Origin: Bacillota bacterium
GTDB taxonomy: Bacteria; Bacillota; Clostridia; Christensenellales; DTU072
DNA: 64,000 nucleotides
Direction of reading: 5' to 3'
Assembly: GCA_023394875.1 (NCBI GenBank)
Contig: JAEXAB010000004.1
Coordinates: forward strand, 62,001-126,000
Below, piece after piece: positions 42,666-51,465 of this stretch. Positions within the stretch are counted from its first letter, which is position 1, and each line of letters opens with the position of its first letter. The notes under the pieces were generated by a model. It was not told the DNA's origin and ran no database searches. It was given only the letters and a program-made list of their open reading frames with translations. A program made the translations under genes and the position numbers.

Positions 42666-44111
42666 ATGACAAAACCAGAGACGCAAGACATCAAGAAAAA
42701 GTTACCTGCAATCGGTAAATCGGCTGTTATGAGTTTCCAGCATATGTTCGCTATGCTCGGAGCAACCATACTAGTGCCTATTCTCGCCAATATGAGCATA
42801 ACAATGGCTCTTTTGAGCGCAGGTATAGGAACAATCTGTTTCTATTTCATCACACAGAAAAAAGTCCCTGTATTTTTGGGTAGCAGCTTTGCATTCCTGC
42901 CCGCTTTAATTTCCATAGTAGCAGGCACAGGCGCGGCGAAGTATTCACCTACCTGGAATCTTTCTATGGCGGCAGCCTCACTTGCCCTCGTCATTGCAGG
43001 TGTGGTTTACGTAGCTTTGGCTGTCATAATAAAGGTTGTTGGAGTAGCAAAAATCAAAAAATTGTTCCCACCCATCGTTGTCGGCCCGGTCGTTATTTTG
43101 GTCGGTATGATTTTGGCTCCGAAAATGTTTTGGAATAATATTATCGGTCAAGCAGTTTGGGGCAACGGCGCCGCTTGGAAGCAATGGACAGCTGCAGCTG
43201 TAACGGCTATAAGCATTATCGGTATCAACGCTTTTGCTAGACCGAAGAGTTTCCTTAAGGTTATCCCCATTCTTCTTGGATTTATTATCGGTTATATTTA
43301 TTCGGCTATTATTGGTCTTGTTTCTTATGAAGGAGTATTCAGCGCAGACAGAATAGTTGTTTTCCAAAATATCGGTAAAGAACTTGGTTTCTACAAAGGC
43401 TACGGAGACCCTGCATTCGGTACAACTTTTGCCAGCGCGGCAGTTGCTATCGTACCTCTTGCTATTGTTACTTTTATGGAGCATCTTGGCGACATCAGCG
43501 CTAACAGCACCGTTTGCGGCAAAGACTTCATGGCTGACCCCGGTTTGCACAAAACCGTACTAGGTGACGGTATTGCCACAATGATAGCCGGTTTTATCGG
43601 CGGTCCTGCAAACACAACCTACGGTGAAAACACCGCAGTGCTTGCAATAACCAAAAACTATAATCCCAAAAATATATTTGTTGCCGCTTGTATGGCTGTG
43701 TTCTTCGGAATATTCAGTATCTTCGGTGACTTCCTTGGCACAATTCCCAGCCCCGTTATCGGCGGCGCGTCAATAGTTTTGTTCGGTATGATTTCCGCTA
43801 GCGGTCTAAGAGCTTTAGTAGAAGGAAAAGTTGACTTTAGTAACAGCAAGAACATGATAGTTGTTTCCGTTACTTTGGCAGTTGGCTTAGGTCTTGGCTC
43901 TATGAGCATGGCAAGCGATATTTCCGGACTCACCTATCTGAAAATAATGGCAGGTCCTGTAGAAATCAGCCCTCTTGCAATAGCTACTATACTTGCAATT
44001 ATCCTTAACCTTGTTATTCCAAACAGCAAAGAAGAAGAAGCAAAGCCAGAACCGATTATCACTTTGACTTCGGCTGCTGCCGTGGATATTTCCGACGAGC
44101 AGACAAAATAA
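42666..44111 (+). CDS. uraA: NCS2 family nucleobase permease (uracil permease UraA-like)
   Basis: A 481-aa transporter with about 14 helices. SFQHMFAMLGATILVP near the N-terminus and the NCS2 signature GGPANTTYGENTAVLA in helix 10 (about residue 315) show the family, with a Glu in helix 8 (TFMEHLGD). Sequence type favours uracil:proton symport over xanthine. The ATG at 42666 is chosen over an in-frame ATG at 42654 because the latter is part of the GGAGG site itself (42656-42660). Promoter is unclear: TTGCAT-17-TAACCT at 42587-42615 is weak. Confidence 0.87.
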   Translation: MTKPETQDIKKKLPAIGKSAVMSFQHMFAMLGATILVPILANMSITMALLSAGIGTICFYFITQKKVPVFLGSSFAFLPALISIVAGTGAAKYSPTWNLSMAAASLALVIAGVVYVALAVIIKVVGVAKIKKLFPPIVVGPVVILVGMILAPKMFWNNIIGQAVWGNGAAWKQWTAAAVTAISIIGINAFARPKSFLKVIPILLGFIIGYIYSAIIGLVSYEGVFSADRIVVFQNIGKELGFYKGYGDPAFGTTFASAAVAIVPLAIVTFMEHLGDISANSTVCGKDFMADPGLHKTVLGDGIATMIAGFIGGPANTTYGENTAVLAITKNYNPKNIFVAACMAVFFGIFSIFGDFLGTIPSPVIGGASIVLFGMISASGLRALVEGKVDFSNSKNMIVVSVTLAVGLGLGSMSMASDISGLTYLKIMAGPVEISPLAIATILAIILNLVIPNSKEEEAKPEPIITLTSAAAVDISDEQTK

Positions 44112-44166
44112 ATTATTTTTCTGAAAAAAAAGTAAACGCAGAGCTTGCTCTGATACGGAGGTTATT

Positions 44167-47052
44167 ATGTTGGAAGCCTTGGATTTATTTAAGCACCCTG
44201 TTTTACTTAATAAAGTAATGAAGTTACGTGGTGGGATATACAAAGTTATATCCCCCCTAAAAACTTCGGTCGCTACGGACAGTGAGCCGTTAACTAGCGA
44301 TGTTAATATTTATAAAAAAATATGCAAAAACAGAAGTTGGGGCAAGGCATTTACTTGCGCTAGTTTTCATGTTGAGGGAATAATTCCCGAAGGTTTTGAC
44401 CTTAATAAACTAACGGTAATAGCCGATATAGGCGGAGAAGGGCAATTATATAATGATGACGGACAACCGATAACTGCCCTTACCAATAGACTTCTTACCG
44501 CTTTAGACATTTTTCAGGCGCATAAAGGAAAGAGCCTGATTTCTTTATCCCAGGTTACAAAAAACAACAAAATTGACTTTTATATAGACGCAGGGTATAA
44601 CGGCACGTTACCCATGCCCCCTTACGGCAAAAGCCGCTTTAAGGGCGTTTACCTTGCCGAAATTGATTTTATAACTAAAGAATTTTACTATGATTTTCTA
44701 AATCTTGTTTATCAATATATTTCCGACAAAAAATCGGTAGACTATAAGAAACTAAACGATGCATATAACTTGTTTATAAACGGAAATAGGGAAGAAGGTA
44801 AAGCTATATTAAGAGAAATAGCCGGTAGCGTAGATAATCCCGACTTTACTTTCTATGCAGTAGGGCATTCTCATCTTGATTTAGCTTGGCTTTGGCCAAT
44901 AAGAGAGACCAAAAGAAAGAGCGTACGCACTTTTACAAATCAGATAAACAATATAGAAAAATATCCTTTTTATATATACGGTGCAAGTCAGCCCCAACAA
45001 TTTGAATGGATTAAAGAAAAATTCCCTGCTTTTTTTGAAAAAATCAAACAAAAAGTAGCCGAAGATAGAATAGAAATTCAAGGTCCTATGTGGGTGGAAA
45101 GCGATACCAACTTAGCTTCAGGCGAAGCCCTGGTAAGGCAAATTCTTTACGGACAAAAGTTTTGGAGAGAAAATTTTAATAAAACGTCCAATGTGTGTTG
45201 GCTCCCCGACGTTTTCGGTTATAGCGGAAATCTGCCCCAGATACTGAAAAAAAGCGGCGTAGAAAACTTTATGACCATAAAACTTAGTTGGAATGAAGTT
45301 AATACCTTCCCGTATAACACCTTTGTTTGGGAAGGAATAGACGACAGTGCCGTTAACGTACATATGCCCCCTGCAGGCAATTACAATACCGACGGAACGG
45401 CTGTTTGCGTAGCAAAAGCAATAAAAAACAACAAAGAAAAAGAGGTCGATATCGGACTTATGCTATTCGGCGCGGGCGACGGCGGAGGAGGGGCTAGCGA
45501 AGCTCAATTAGAACTACTTTCCCGTCAAGCAGAATATAATAAGCCTAATATAAAATTTGCGCCGTCCGAAAGTTTCTTTAATGATTTGAAAGCCTACGTA
45601 CCAAAATTACCGAAATATAAAGGGGAATTATACCTTGAAAAACATCAAGGCACCTTTACTTCACAATGTAAGGTAAAATACTATAACCGAAAGCTAGAAA
45701 ACTTGCTGCAAACAGCAGAGGCTGTTTGGTCGGCTGTCTATATTAAAAATGGCGAATACCCCGAAAAAGAGCTTGAAGAGATATGGAAGGAAGTTTTATT
45801 ATATCAATTCCACGATATTTTACCGGGCTCCAGTATCGGTAGAGTGTATGACGAATGCTACCAAAGGTATGCGATTTTAGAGGAAAAAGTTTTATCATTA
45901 ATAGATTTGGCGGCAAAGAAATTAGGGGGAGAGAAAGGCTATTATAACCCGTCCCCGATGCCAGTTAATAAAGCCGTAATTATAAATAACGCTTGCCATA
46001 AAATAATCGGCGCTCCGTATTCAACCTGCACTGATACAGTGATTTTAGACACTAATAAGGAACTGAAATTTTCCGATAACGTAATAGAAAACGTTAAAAT
46101 AAAAGCGGTTTTCTTTGAAGACGGCAGCTTTGATTTGTTTGACAAAGAACTAAACACAGACTGCGGCAATTATAACAAAATGACTGTTTATAAGGACCCG
46201 TACAAGTATTATAACGCTTGGGATATTAAAGACAATTACGTTAATAAGGCAAAGAAATATTACAAAATTGAGAGCGTAAAAACGGAGATTATTGGGGAGC
46301 TTATTGTTAGAGAGCAAAATTTGGTTTCTCCCTTTGGCTACGTTAAGCAAAGAATAACGTTAGGCGAAAAAGAAGGTATTGTCAATATAGAAAATACCGC
46401 TTTGCTAAAACGTAAACTAGTCATGTTAAGAATGGACTCCAAGCCTAATTTTTGGAACGATGAGGCTACTTTTGATATTCAGTTTGGCAATATTAAGAGA
46501 AGTACCAAAGAGGATAATTCAATTAATAAAGCCCAATTTGAGGTATGCGCGCATAAGTATGTGGACGTATCCGACGGCAAACTAGGAATAACCGTTATCA
46601 ACGATTGCAAGTACGGATATAGGGTTAAAAATGGTATAATAAGCGTAAATCTTATCCGTAAACCGGTATATCCGGATAAGAACGCAGATTGCGGAGAACA
46701 GAAGTTTAGACTATCCATAATGCCACATAAGGGAGTCCTAAACACAAATATAATTGAACAGGCGTATCAGCTTAACAGAGATATATTATATGTTGACGGC
46801 AGCGTTTTGCCTCTGTTTGATACACATGGCGATATTGTTTTGGAAACCATCAAGAAAGGGGAAAAGGACAATACCATAGCGATAAGATGCTATGAGCCAT
46901 TCGGTAAAGCAACTAAGGCAAAAATAATACCTAAGTTTGCTTATAACAAAGTTCTTGAAACTAATCTTATGGAAAATAGCGGCATTGATACCGATCTTGA
47001 TAATCTGGAATTTAATAAGTTTGAAATAAAAACATTTGTATTTAGCCTATAG
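44167..47052 (+). CDS. Alpha-mannosidase, glycoside hydrolase family 38
   Basis: A 961-aa cytoplasmic GH38 enzyme without signal peptide. Zinc ligands are in GHSHLDLAWLWP (His-x-Asp, about residues 239-241), the nucleophile Asp is in WLPDVFGYSG (about 350), and the fourth ligand is His in YQFHDILPGSSIGR (about 555). It removes alpha-linked mannose from imported glycans or glycosides. The C-terminal beta-sandwich domains are complete and the length normal. GGAGG precedes the ATG. A GPH symporter lies upstream, which would suit uptake of a mannoside. Confidence 0.94.
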   Translation: MLEALDLFKHPVLLNKVMKLRGGIYKVISPLKTSVATDSEPLTSDVNIYKKICKNRSWGKAFTCASFHVEGIIPEGFDLNKLTVIADIGGEGQLYNDDGQPITALTNRLLTALDIFQAHKGKSLISLSQVTKNNKIDFYIDAGYNGTLPMPPYGKSRFKGVYLAEIDFITKEFYYDFLNLVYQYISDKKSVDYKKLNDAYNLFINGNREEGKAILREIAGSVDNPDFTFYAVGHSHLDLAWLWPIRETKRKSVRTFTNQINNIEKYPFYIYGASQPQQFEWIKEKFPAFFEKIKQKVAEDRIEIQGPMWVESDTNLASGEALVRQILYGQKFWRENFNKTSNVCWLPDVFGYSGNLPQILKKSGVENFMTIKLSWNEVNTFPYNTFVWEGIDDSAVNVHMPPAGNYNTDGTAVCVAKAIKNNKEKEVDIGLMLFGAGDGGGGASEAQLELLSRQAEYNKPNIKFAPSESFFNDLKAYVPKLPKYKGELYLEKHQGTFTSQCKVKYYNRKLENLLQTAEAVWSAVYIKNGEYPEKELEEIWKEVLLYQFHDILPGSSIGRVYDECYQRYAILEEKVLSLIDLAAKKLGGEKGYYNPSPMPVNKAVIINNACHKIIGAPYSTCTDTVILDTNKELKFSDNVIENVKIKAVFFEDGSFDLFDKELNTDCGNYNKMTVYKDPYKYYNAWDIKDNYVNKAKKYYKIESVKTEIIGELIVREQNLVSPFGYVKQRITLGEKEGIVNIENTALLKRKLVMLRMDSKPNFWNDEATFDIQFGNIKRSTKEDNSINKAQFEVCAHKYVDVSDGKLGITVINDCKYGYRVKNGIISVNLIRKPVYPDKNADCGEQKFRLSIMPHKGVLNTNIIEQAYQLNRDILYVDGSVLPLFDTHGDIVLETIKKGEKDNTIAIRCYEPFGKATKAKIIPKFAYNKVLETNLMENSGIDTDLDNLEFNKFEIKTFVFSL

Positions 47053-47078
47053 ATAATCCATAATACTTAATTAAGAAA

Positions 47079-47110
47079 AATCCGACGTTTAACCGTCGGA
47101 TTCTTTTTTT
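47079..47110. terminator. Bidirectional terminator between convergent genes
   Basis: AATCCGACG pairs with CGTCGGATT around TTTAAC, with TTCTTTTTTT on the plus side and an A-rich flank on the other. It overlaps the last codons and stop of the minus-strand rqcH gene. Confidence 0.88.
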
Positions 47111-48741
47111 GGACTAACTATTATCGACTTATATTGAGTATATCGTACAAGTCCGGGCATAGCCGAAGGTATTTTTTTGACAAACTTACGTAAGCAGTAG
47201 TCGACTTCCACCTTATCGGCATTTTTGGCTTCGCTGTAATATGCGGCAATTTCAGCGGCGCGCTCAATAACTTTTTCTGTTATGTTACCTTTGACAATAA
47301 CGTGGGCGCCGTGGCTGTTTTTGGTATGGAACCAAGTATCCCCGCCGCTTGCAATATTGAAAGTAACTTCGCTGTTTTGTAAGTTGTTTTTTCCCCAATA
47401 AATTTCGCAGTCCATATATTTTATGCGCATAGGTGAGGAGGGTTTAATCTTACTTTTTTTTGTGTTTTCTCTCTTCTTAAAGCCGTTAAGGCTATTTAGT
47501 TCGCCCAATATTTCGTCATATTCAACTTTTAGAGAGGAATTTTCTATGGCGATAGCGATAGTTTTTAGGTATTCGCTCTGTTCGCGCAAAGTTTCCAATT
47601 GCTTTTCGGCAATTTCCTTCGTTCTTTTCAGTTTGTTGTATCTTTTGTAATAATTTTGGGCATTCTGCGAAGGGCTTAACGCGCCGTCAAGAGGTATGGT
47701 TTTTTGTCTATCGTTATAATAATCGTAGCAAACAAATTCCTTGTCCTTTGGTTTAATTTGGTGAACGTAGCTAAAAATAAGGTCGCCGTTTTGCTTTAAT
47801 TCCTCAGCCGACTTAACTTCCTCAAGCTTGTTAATATTGTCCTCAATGCGCCTTTTTGTCTTGTTTTCCAGCCTTTTTAGCAAGTCTTTTAGGTGCTTTG
47901 TGTTGGCTTTTTTGCGTTCGCTGGTGTCATGCTGACAATAAAACTTATCTACAGCCTCATTTAGTGTAGCGGTAAATAGAAAATTACCTTTTATAGTGGG
48001 ATAATCGGTTACAAAATAATCGACCAAAGTATCGTCTTTTACTAAAAGACAAGGTTTATAGCTTTTTTGGTTGTAAATATTTGATAATTCCATAAGTTTT
48101 TCAAACGGATTAGAACTAGCGATAATTTCTTTGGCGGTTTCTTTGCCTATTCCGCTGATTTTTTCACTTAAATTGCCGTTATCTGCGTTGAAATTGTCAA
48201 AAAATTCTTTCAGAGAAGCAACATCGTCAAGGGAAATTTTGTTTTTAGGTTGCAGTTCGTAAGTAAGATTGGGGAGAATATACCTAGAAGTGCTTTGGTC
48301 AAAATGAATTCTTCTTATAGCATCGATTATGACAAAATCCGACCTTGTAAGGATAATATTGCTGTAACGTCCCATCAGTTCTGCAAACAAAAAGTAATCT
48401 ACCTTGTCGTTAAGTTCGTTTCTTGCCTCAATATCAATTTTTATTATTCTGTCGCTGTTAAAAATCCCTATTTCTTTAATAACTCCGCCGATTAGGTGCT
48501 TGCGAAGCAGCATGCAAAAAGCAGGGGCGTTGAGGGCGTTTTCTTTTTTTTGTGTGGTAATATGGGCTCTTGGGTTGTTACAACTTGCGCTTATGACCAA
48601 AACAGCGCTGGAACGAGCGTTTTTTACGGTCAAAGTAATTTCGTCGTCTTCGGGTTGGTATATTTTTTCTATTCTGCCGCCGCTTAAAGCAAAGTTGAGT
48701 TCTTTAGCTAGGGCATTTAATGTGATTACGTCGTTTGGCAT
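47089..48741 (-). CDS. rqcH: NFACT family protein, RqcH (fibronectin-binding-like)
   Basis: A 550-aa NFACT protein (NFACT-N, two helix-hairpin-helix elements around GKETAKEIIASS, a coiled coil near residues 290-410 and an NFACT-R domain with WFHTKNSHGAHVIVKG). Bacterial RqcH binds stalled 50S subunits with tRNA-Ala and adds C-terminal Ala tails, which ClpXP then degrades; clpXP is encoded 13 kb away. ATG 48741 is chosen over an upstream in-frame ATG because MPNDVITLNALAKEL is the usual start. No Shine-Dalgarno sequence is present. Confidence 0.92.
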   Translation of the reverse strand: MPNDVITLNALAKELNFALSGGRIEKIYQPEDDEITLTVKNARSSAVLVISASCNNPRAHITTQKKENALNAPAFCMLLRKHLIGGVIKEIGIFNSDRIIKIDIEARNELNDKVDYFLFAELMGRYSNIILTRSDFVIIDAIRRIHFDQSTSRYILPNLTYELQPKNKISLDDVASLKEFFDNFNADNGNLSEKISGIGKETAKEIIASSNPFEKLMELSNIYNQKSYKPCLLVKDDTLVDYFVTDYPTIKGNFLFTATLNEAVDKFYCQHDTSERKKANTKHLKDLLKRLENKTKRRIEDNINKLEEVKSAEELKQNGDLIFSYVHQIKPKDKEFVCYDYYNDRQKTIPLDGALSPSQNAQNYYKRYNKLKRTKEIAEKQLETLREQSEYLKTIAIAIENSSLKVEYDEILGELNSLNGFKKRENTKKSKIKPSSPMRIKYMDCEIYWGKNNLQNSEVTFNIASGGDTWFHTKNSHGAHVIVKGNITEKVIERAAEIAAYYSEAKNADKVEVDYCLRKFVKKIPSAMPGLVRYTQYKSIIVSPKKESDG

Positions 48742-48751
48742 ATTAAATATT

Positions 48752-48780
48752 ATTATATATATTTTGTTTATGATATACAA
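48752..48780 (-). promoter_or_regulatory. Sigma-A promoter of rqcH, near-leaderless
   Basis: On the minus strand TTGTAT (48775-48780), 17 bases, TATAAT (48752-48757). Ten bases separate the -10 box from the ATG at 48741, so the leader would be about 4 bases. The region is AT-rich, which lowers certainty. Confidence 0.5.
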
Positions 48781-48788
48781 GGGAATAA

Positions 48789-48816
48789 TTGACTTTGTTT
48801 GTAGAATTGTTATAAT
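48789..48816 (+). promoter_or_regulatory. Sigma-A promoter of the DUF512 gene, near-leaderless
   Basis: TTGACT (48789-48794), 16 bases, TATAAT (48811-48816), nine bases before the ATG at 48826. Confidence 0.65.
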
Positions 48817-48825
48817 TAAAGGAAT

Positions 48826-50118
48826 ATGGCGAAAATTACTAGTATTGCTAAAGACAGTCCTTTATACGGCAAAATAAAAATCGGGGAAAACGTAACTAAA
48901 TTCGACGGAAGAGCTTTTGTCGATATTCTAGACTACATTTTTGCCGACAGCAAATCAGAGGGCAAAATTACCGTTATTGATACGCAAGGGGAAAGGGTAA
49001 TAGAATATAAAAAACAGGACGAAAACGTAAGTTTAGGCTTAGAATTTGACGAAAATGTGGAAATAACAGCCAAAGAGTGCCACAATAACTGCATTTTCTG
49101 CTTCGTAAGACAGTTACCGGAAAACTTGCGCGAAACTTTGTACGTGAAAGACGACGATTACCGCCTTAGTTTTATTTCGGGTTGCTATATTACTTGTACT
49201 AACCTATCCGAAGCCGACATTCAAAGGATAATCGACTATAAGCTATCGCCTCTGTACATATCCGTCCACGCAACCGACGAAGAGGTTAGGAAGTTTATGC
49301 TTGGTATTAAGCGTACGCCTAATCAGATGGATATTATTAAAAGACTAATTGAGGGTGGAATAAAAATTCACACTCAAATAGTGCTTGTAGGCGGGGTTAA
49401 CGACGGTGAAGTTCTGAAAAAGTCCTTAAACGACCTTTATAACTCCAAAGTTTCCTCCGTTGCAGTTGTACCCGTAGGGCTTACCAAATGGCGGCAAGGC
49501 TTACACAATATAGAGCCGCTAACGAAAGAACAGGCTAATGAAGCTATAGAAGTTGTGGAAGATTTTTATAAATCCCACGAATATTTCTGTTACTGCTCTG
49601 ATGAAATGTACCAGATAGCTAATAAAGAATTGCCCGATGAAGATTATTACGGCAATTATGACCAGATAGAAAACGGAGTAGGTTTAATAGCTAAGTTTTT
49701 GGGAGAAGTAAGACAGAGTTTGGACCTTTTGCCCAAAGATATATACAAAAATAAGCGTAAAGTAGGAGTATTTACCGGCATAAGCGGAGAAAATACAATA
49801 AAGAAAGCGCGCGAATTAGTTAAAGCTAAATTCCCGAATATTAGCCTTAATATTTATCCTGTCAGGAATAAGTTTTTCGGGGAAACGGTAACGGTAACCG
49901 GGTTAGTGACCGCAACCGATATAATTAATAATTACAAAGATACCAAGTTTAATGAGAATTATCTCATGATACCTTCGGTAATGCTTAGGGAGTTTCAGAC
50001 GGTGTTCCTTGACAATATGTCGGTAAAAGAACTCTCTAAAGCTCTAAAAAAGAAAATAATAGTAACCTCACCTACCGGAAGCGGATTTCTTGGTGGAGTA
50101 ACAGGGAGAAGTAAATGA
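48826..50118 (+). CDS. DUF512 family radical-SAM-like protein with N-terminal PDZ-like domain
   Basis: A 430-aa protein. The N-terminal 75 residues look PDZ-like; then ECHNNCIFCFVRQLP carries a CX3CX2C radical-SAM cluster motif (about residues 79-88), and the C-terminal half is the DUF512 domain. The family is common in Clostridia just upstream of der, as here, and its reaction is not known to me. Ribosome assembly or RNA modification is a guess from the neighbour. The stop overlaps der by 4 bases. A weak AAAGGA is too close to the ATG to be a normal ribosome binding site. Confidence 0.9.
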   Translation: MAKITSIAKDSPLYGKIKIGENVTKFDGRAFVDILDYIFADSKSEGKITVIDTQGERVIEYKKQDENVSLGLEFDENVEITAKECHNNCIFCFVRQLPENLRETLYVKDDDYRLSFISGCYITCTNLSEADIQRIIDYKLSPLYISVHATDEEVRKFMLGIKRTPNQMDIIKRLIEGGIKIHTQIVLVGGVNDGEVLKKSLNDLYNSKVSSVAVVPVGLTKWRQGLHNIEPLTKEQANEAIEVVEDFYKSHEYFCYCSDEMYQIANKELPDEDYYGNYDQIENGVGLIAKFLGEVRQSLDLLPKDIYKNKRKVGVFTGISGENTIKKARELVKAKFPNISLNIYPVRNKFFGETVTVTGLVTATDIINNYKDTKFNENYLMIPSVMLREFQTVFLDNMSVKELSKALKKKIIVTSPTGSGFLGGVTGRSK

Positions 50119-51437
50119 TAAAACCGTTAGTTGCCGTTGTGGGCAGACCGAACGTAGGCAAAAGCACCTTTTTTAACAAGGTAGTCGGTAAAAGAATAAG
50201 TATTGTAGAGGATATGCCCGGGGTTACCCGCGACAGAATCTATGCCGATGCCGAATGGTGCGGATATAGCTTTACTTTGGTCGACACAGGGGGCTTGGAA
50301 ATAAACTCTAATGACCAAATGTGGGGGCATATAAAACAGCAAGCCGAACTTGCCGTAGAGCTTGCCGATGTCATTTTGTTGATAGTTGACGGCAAAAGCG
50401 GTCTTTTGCCCGATGATTTTGACGTTGCTAAGTTGCTGCGTACCTCCAAAAAGCCTATTGTCCTTGCTGTAAACAAAATTGACAGCAAGAGCGCGCAGTC
50501 GGCATATGATTTTTATAAGTTAGGTTTGGGAGAGCCTATACCCATAAGCGCTGAACAAGGGCTGAATATCGGAGATTTATTAGACGAAATCGTGGCTAAT
50601 TTGCCCGAAAAAGTGACCTCTGAAGATGAAGACAAGGCAATAAAAATTGCCGTTGTGGGCAAGCCTAATGCAGGTAAATCCAGTTTGGTTAACCGCATAT
50701 TAGGCTTTGACAGAGTTATTGTCAGCGATATAGCAGGCACAACAAGAGATGCTATAGATACGCCTTTTACCGTGGACGGCAAAAATTACCGCATAGTAGA
50801 TACCGCAGGTATCCGCAAGAAAAGCAAAGTGGAAGAGGACGTGGAATACTATAGCGTAATAAGAAGTATAGACGCAATGCGCAGAGCCGACGTTGTGGCA
50901 ATCGTTATCGACGCAAGTACGGAAATGAGCGAACAGGACATAAAAATCTGCGGACTGGTACATGAAAGTCAAAAACCGTCGGTTATCGTAATGAACAAGT
51001 GGGACGCCGTAGAAAAAGACACCTTTACTATAAACGAGTTTAACAAAAAACTCAATGAAGAACTAAAATTTATGAGCTACTTTAAGCCCATTTATATCAG
51101 CGCATTGACGGGCAAGAGAACCAACCTTGTGCTTGATACCCTAATGGAAGCATATAACAATGCATCAAGGAGAATACCTACAGGACTACTTAACGACGTA
51201 ATTCAAGACGCTATGAGTATAAACGAACCGCCCGCAAGAAACGGCAAAAAATTAAAGGTGTATTATATGACGCAAGCTTCCACTAATCCGCCCACCTTCG
51301 TGCTGTTTGTAAACGATGAAATGCTGATACATTTTTCTTATCGCAGATATTTAGAAAACGCTATAAGAAAGGCTTTTGATTTTAGCGGTACGCCGATAAG
51401 AATAAGAGCAAGAAATAAAGATAAAGACACCATCTAA
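50115..51437 (+). CDS. der: Ribosome biogenesis GTPase Der (EngA)
   Basis: Der has two tandem G domains and a KH-like C-terminal domain and acts in 50S subunit assembly. The 440-aa protein shows G1 GRPNVGKSTF and G3 DTGG in domain one, and GKPNAGKSSL, DTAG and NKWD in domain two (from residue 175). The KH-like part ends with the usual GTPIRIRARN. The ATG overlaps the DUF512 stop (ATGA). Confidence 0.98.
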   Translation: MIKPLVAVVGRPNVGKSTFFNKVVGKRISIVEDMPGVTRDRIYADAEWCGYSFTLVDTGGLEINSNDQMWGHIKQQAELAVELADVILLIVDGKSGLLPDDFDVAKLLRTSKKPIVLAVNKIDSKSAQSAYDFYKLGLGEPIPISAEQGLNIGDLLDEIVANLPEKVTSEDEDKAIKIAVVGKPNAGKSSLVNRILGFDRVIVSDIAGTTRDAIDTPFTVDGKNYRIVDTAGIRKKSKVEEDVEYYSVIRSIDAMRRADVVAIVIDASTEMSEQDIKICGLVHESQKPSVIVMNKWDAVEKDTFTINEFNKKLNEELKFMSYFKPIYISALTGKRTNLVLDTLMEAYNNASRRIPTGLLNDVIQDAMSINEPPARNGKKLKVYYMTQASTNPPTFVLFVNDEMLIHFSYRRYLENAIRKAFDFSGTPIRIRARNKDKDTI

Positions 51438-51465
51438 AAAATAAACATAAAGGAAAAAAAGCACT

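Noticed and set aside
42654..42666. Upstream ATG for the uracil permease
   Set aside because: This ATG is part of the GGAGG site serving ATG 42666.
44139..44152. CAGAGC-TT-GCTCTG inverted repeat before the alpha-mannosidase
   Set aside because: The two-base loop cannot form a normal hairpin terminator and no T-run follows; it could be an operator, but nothing else supports that.
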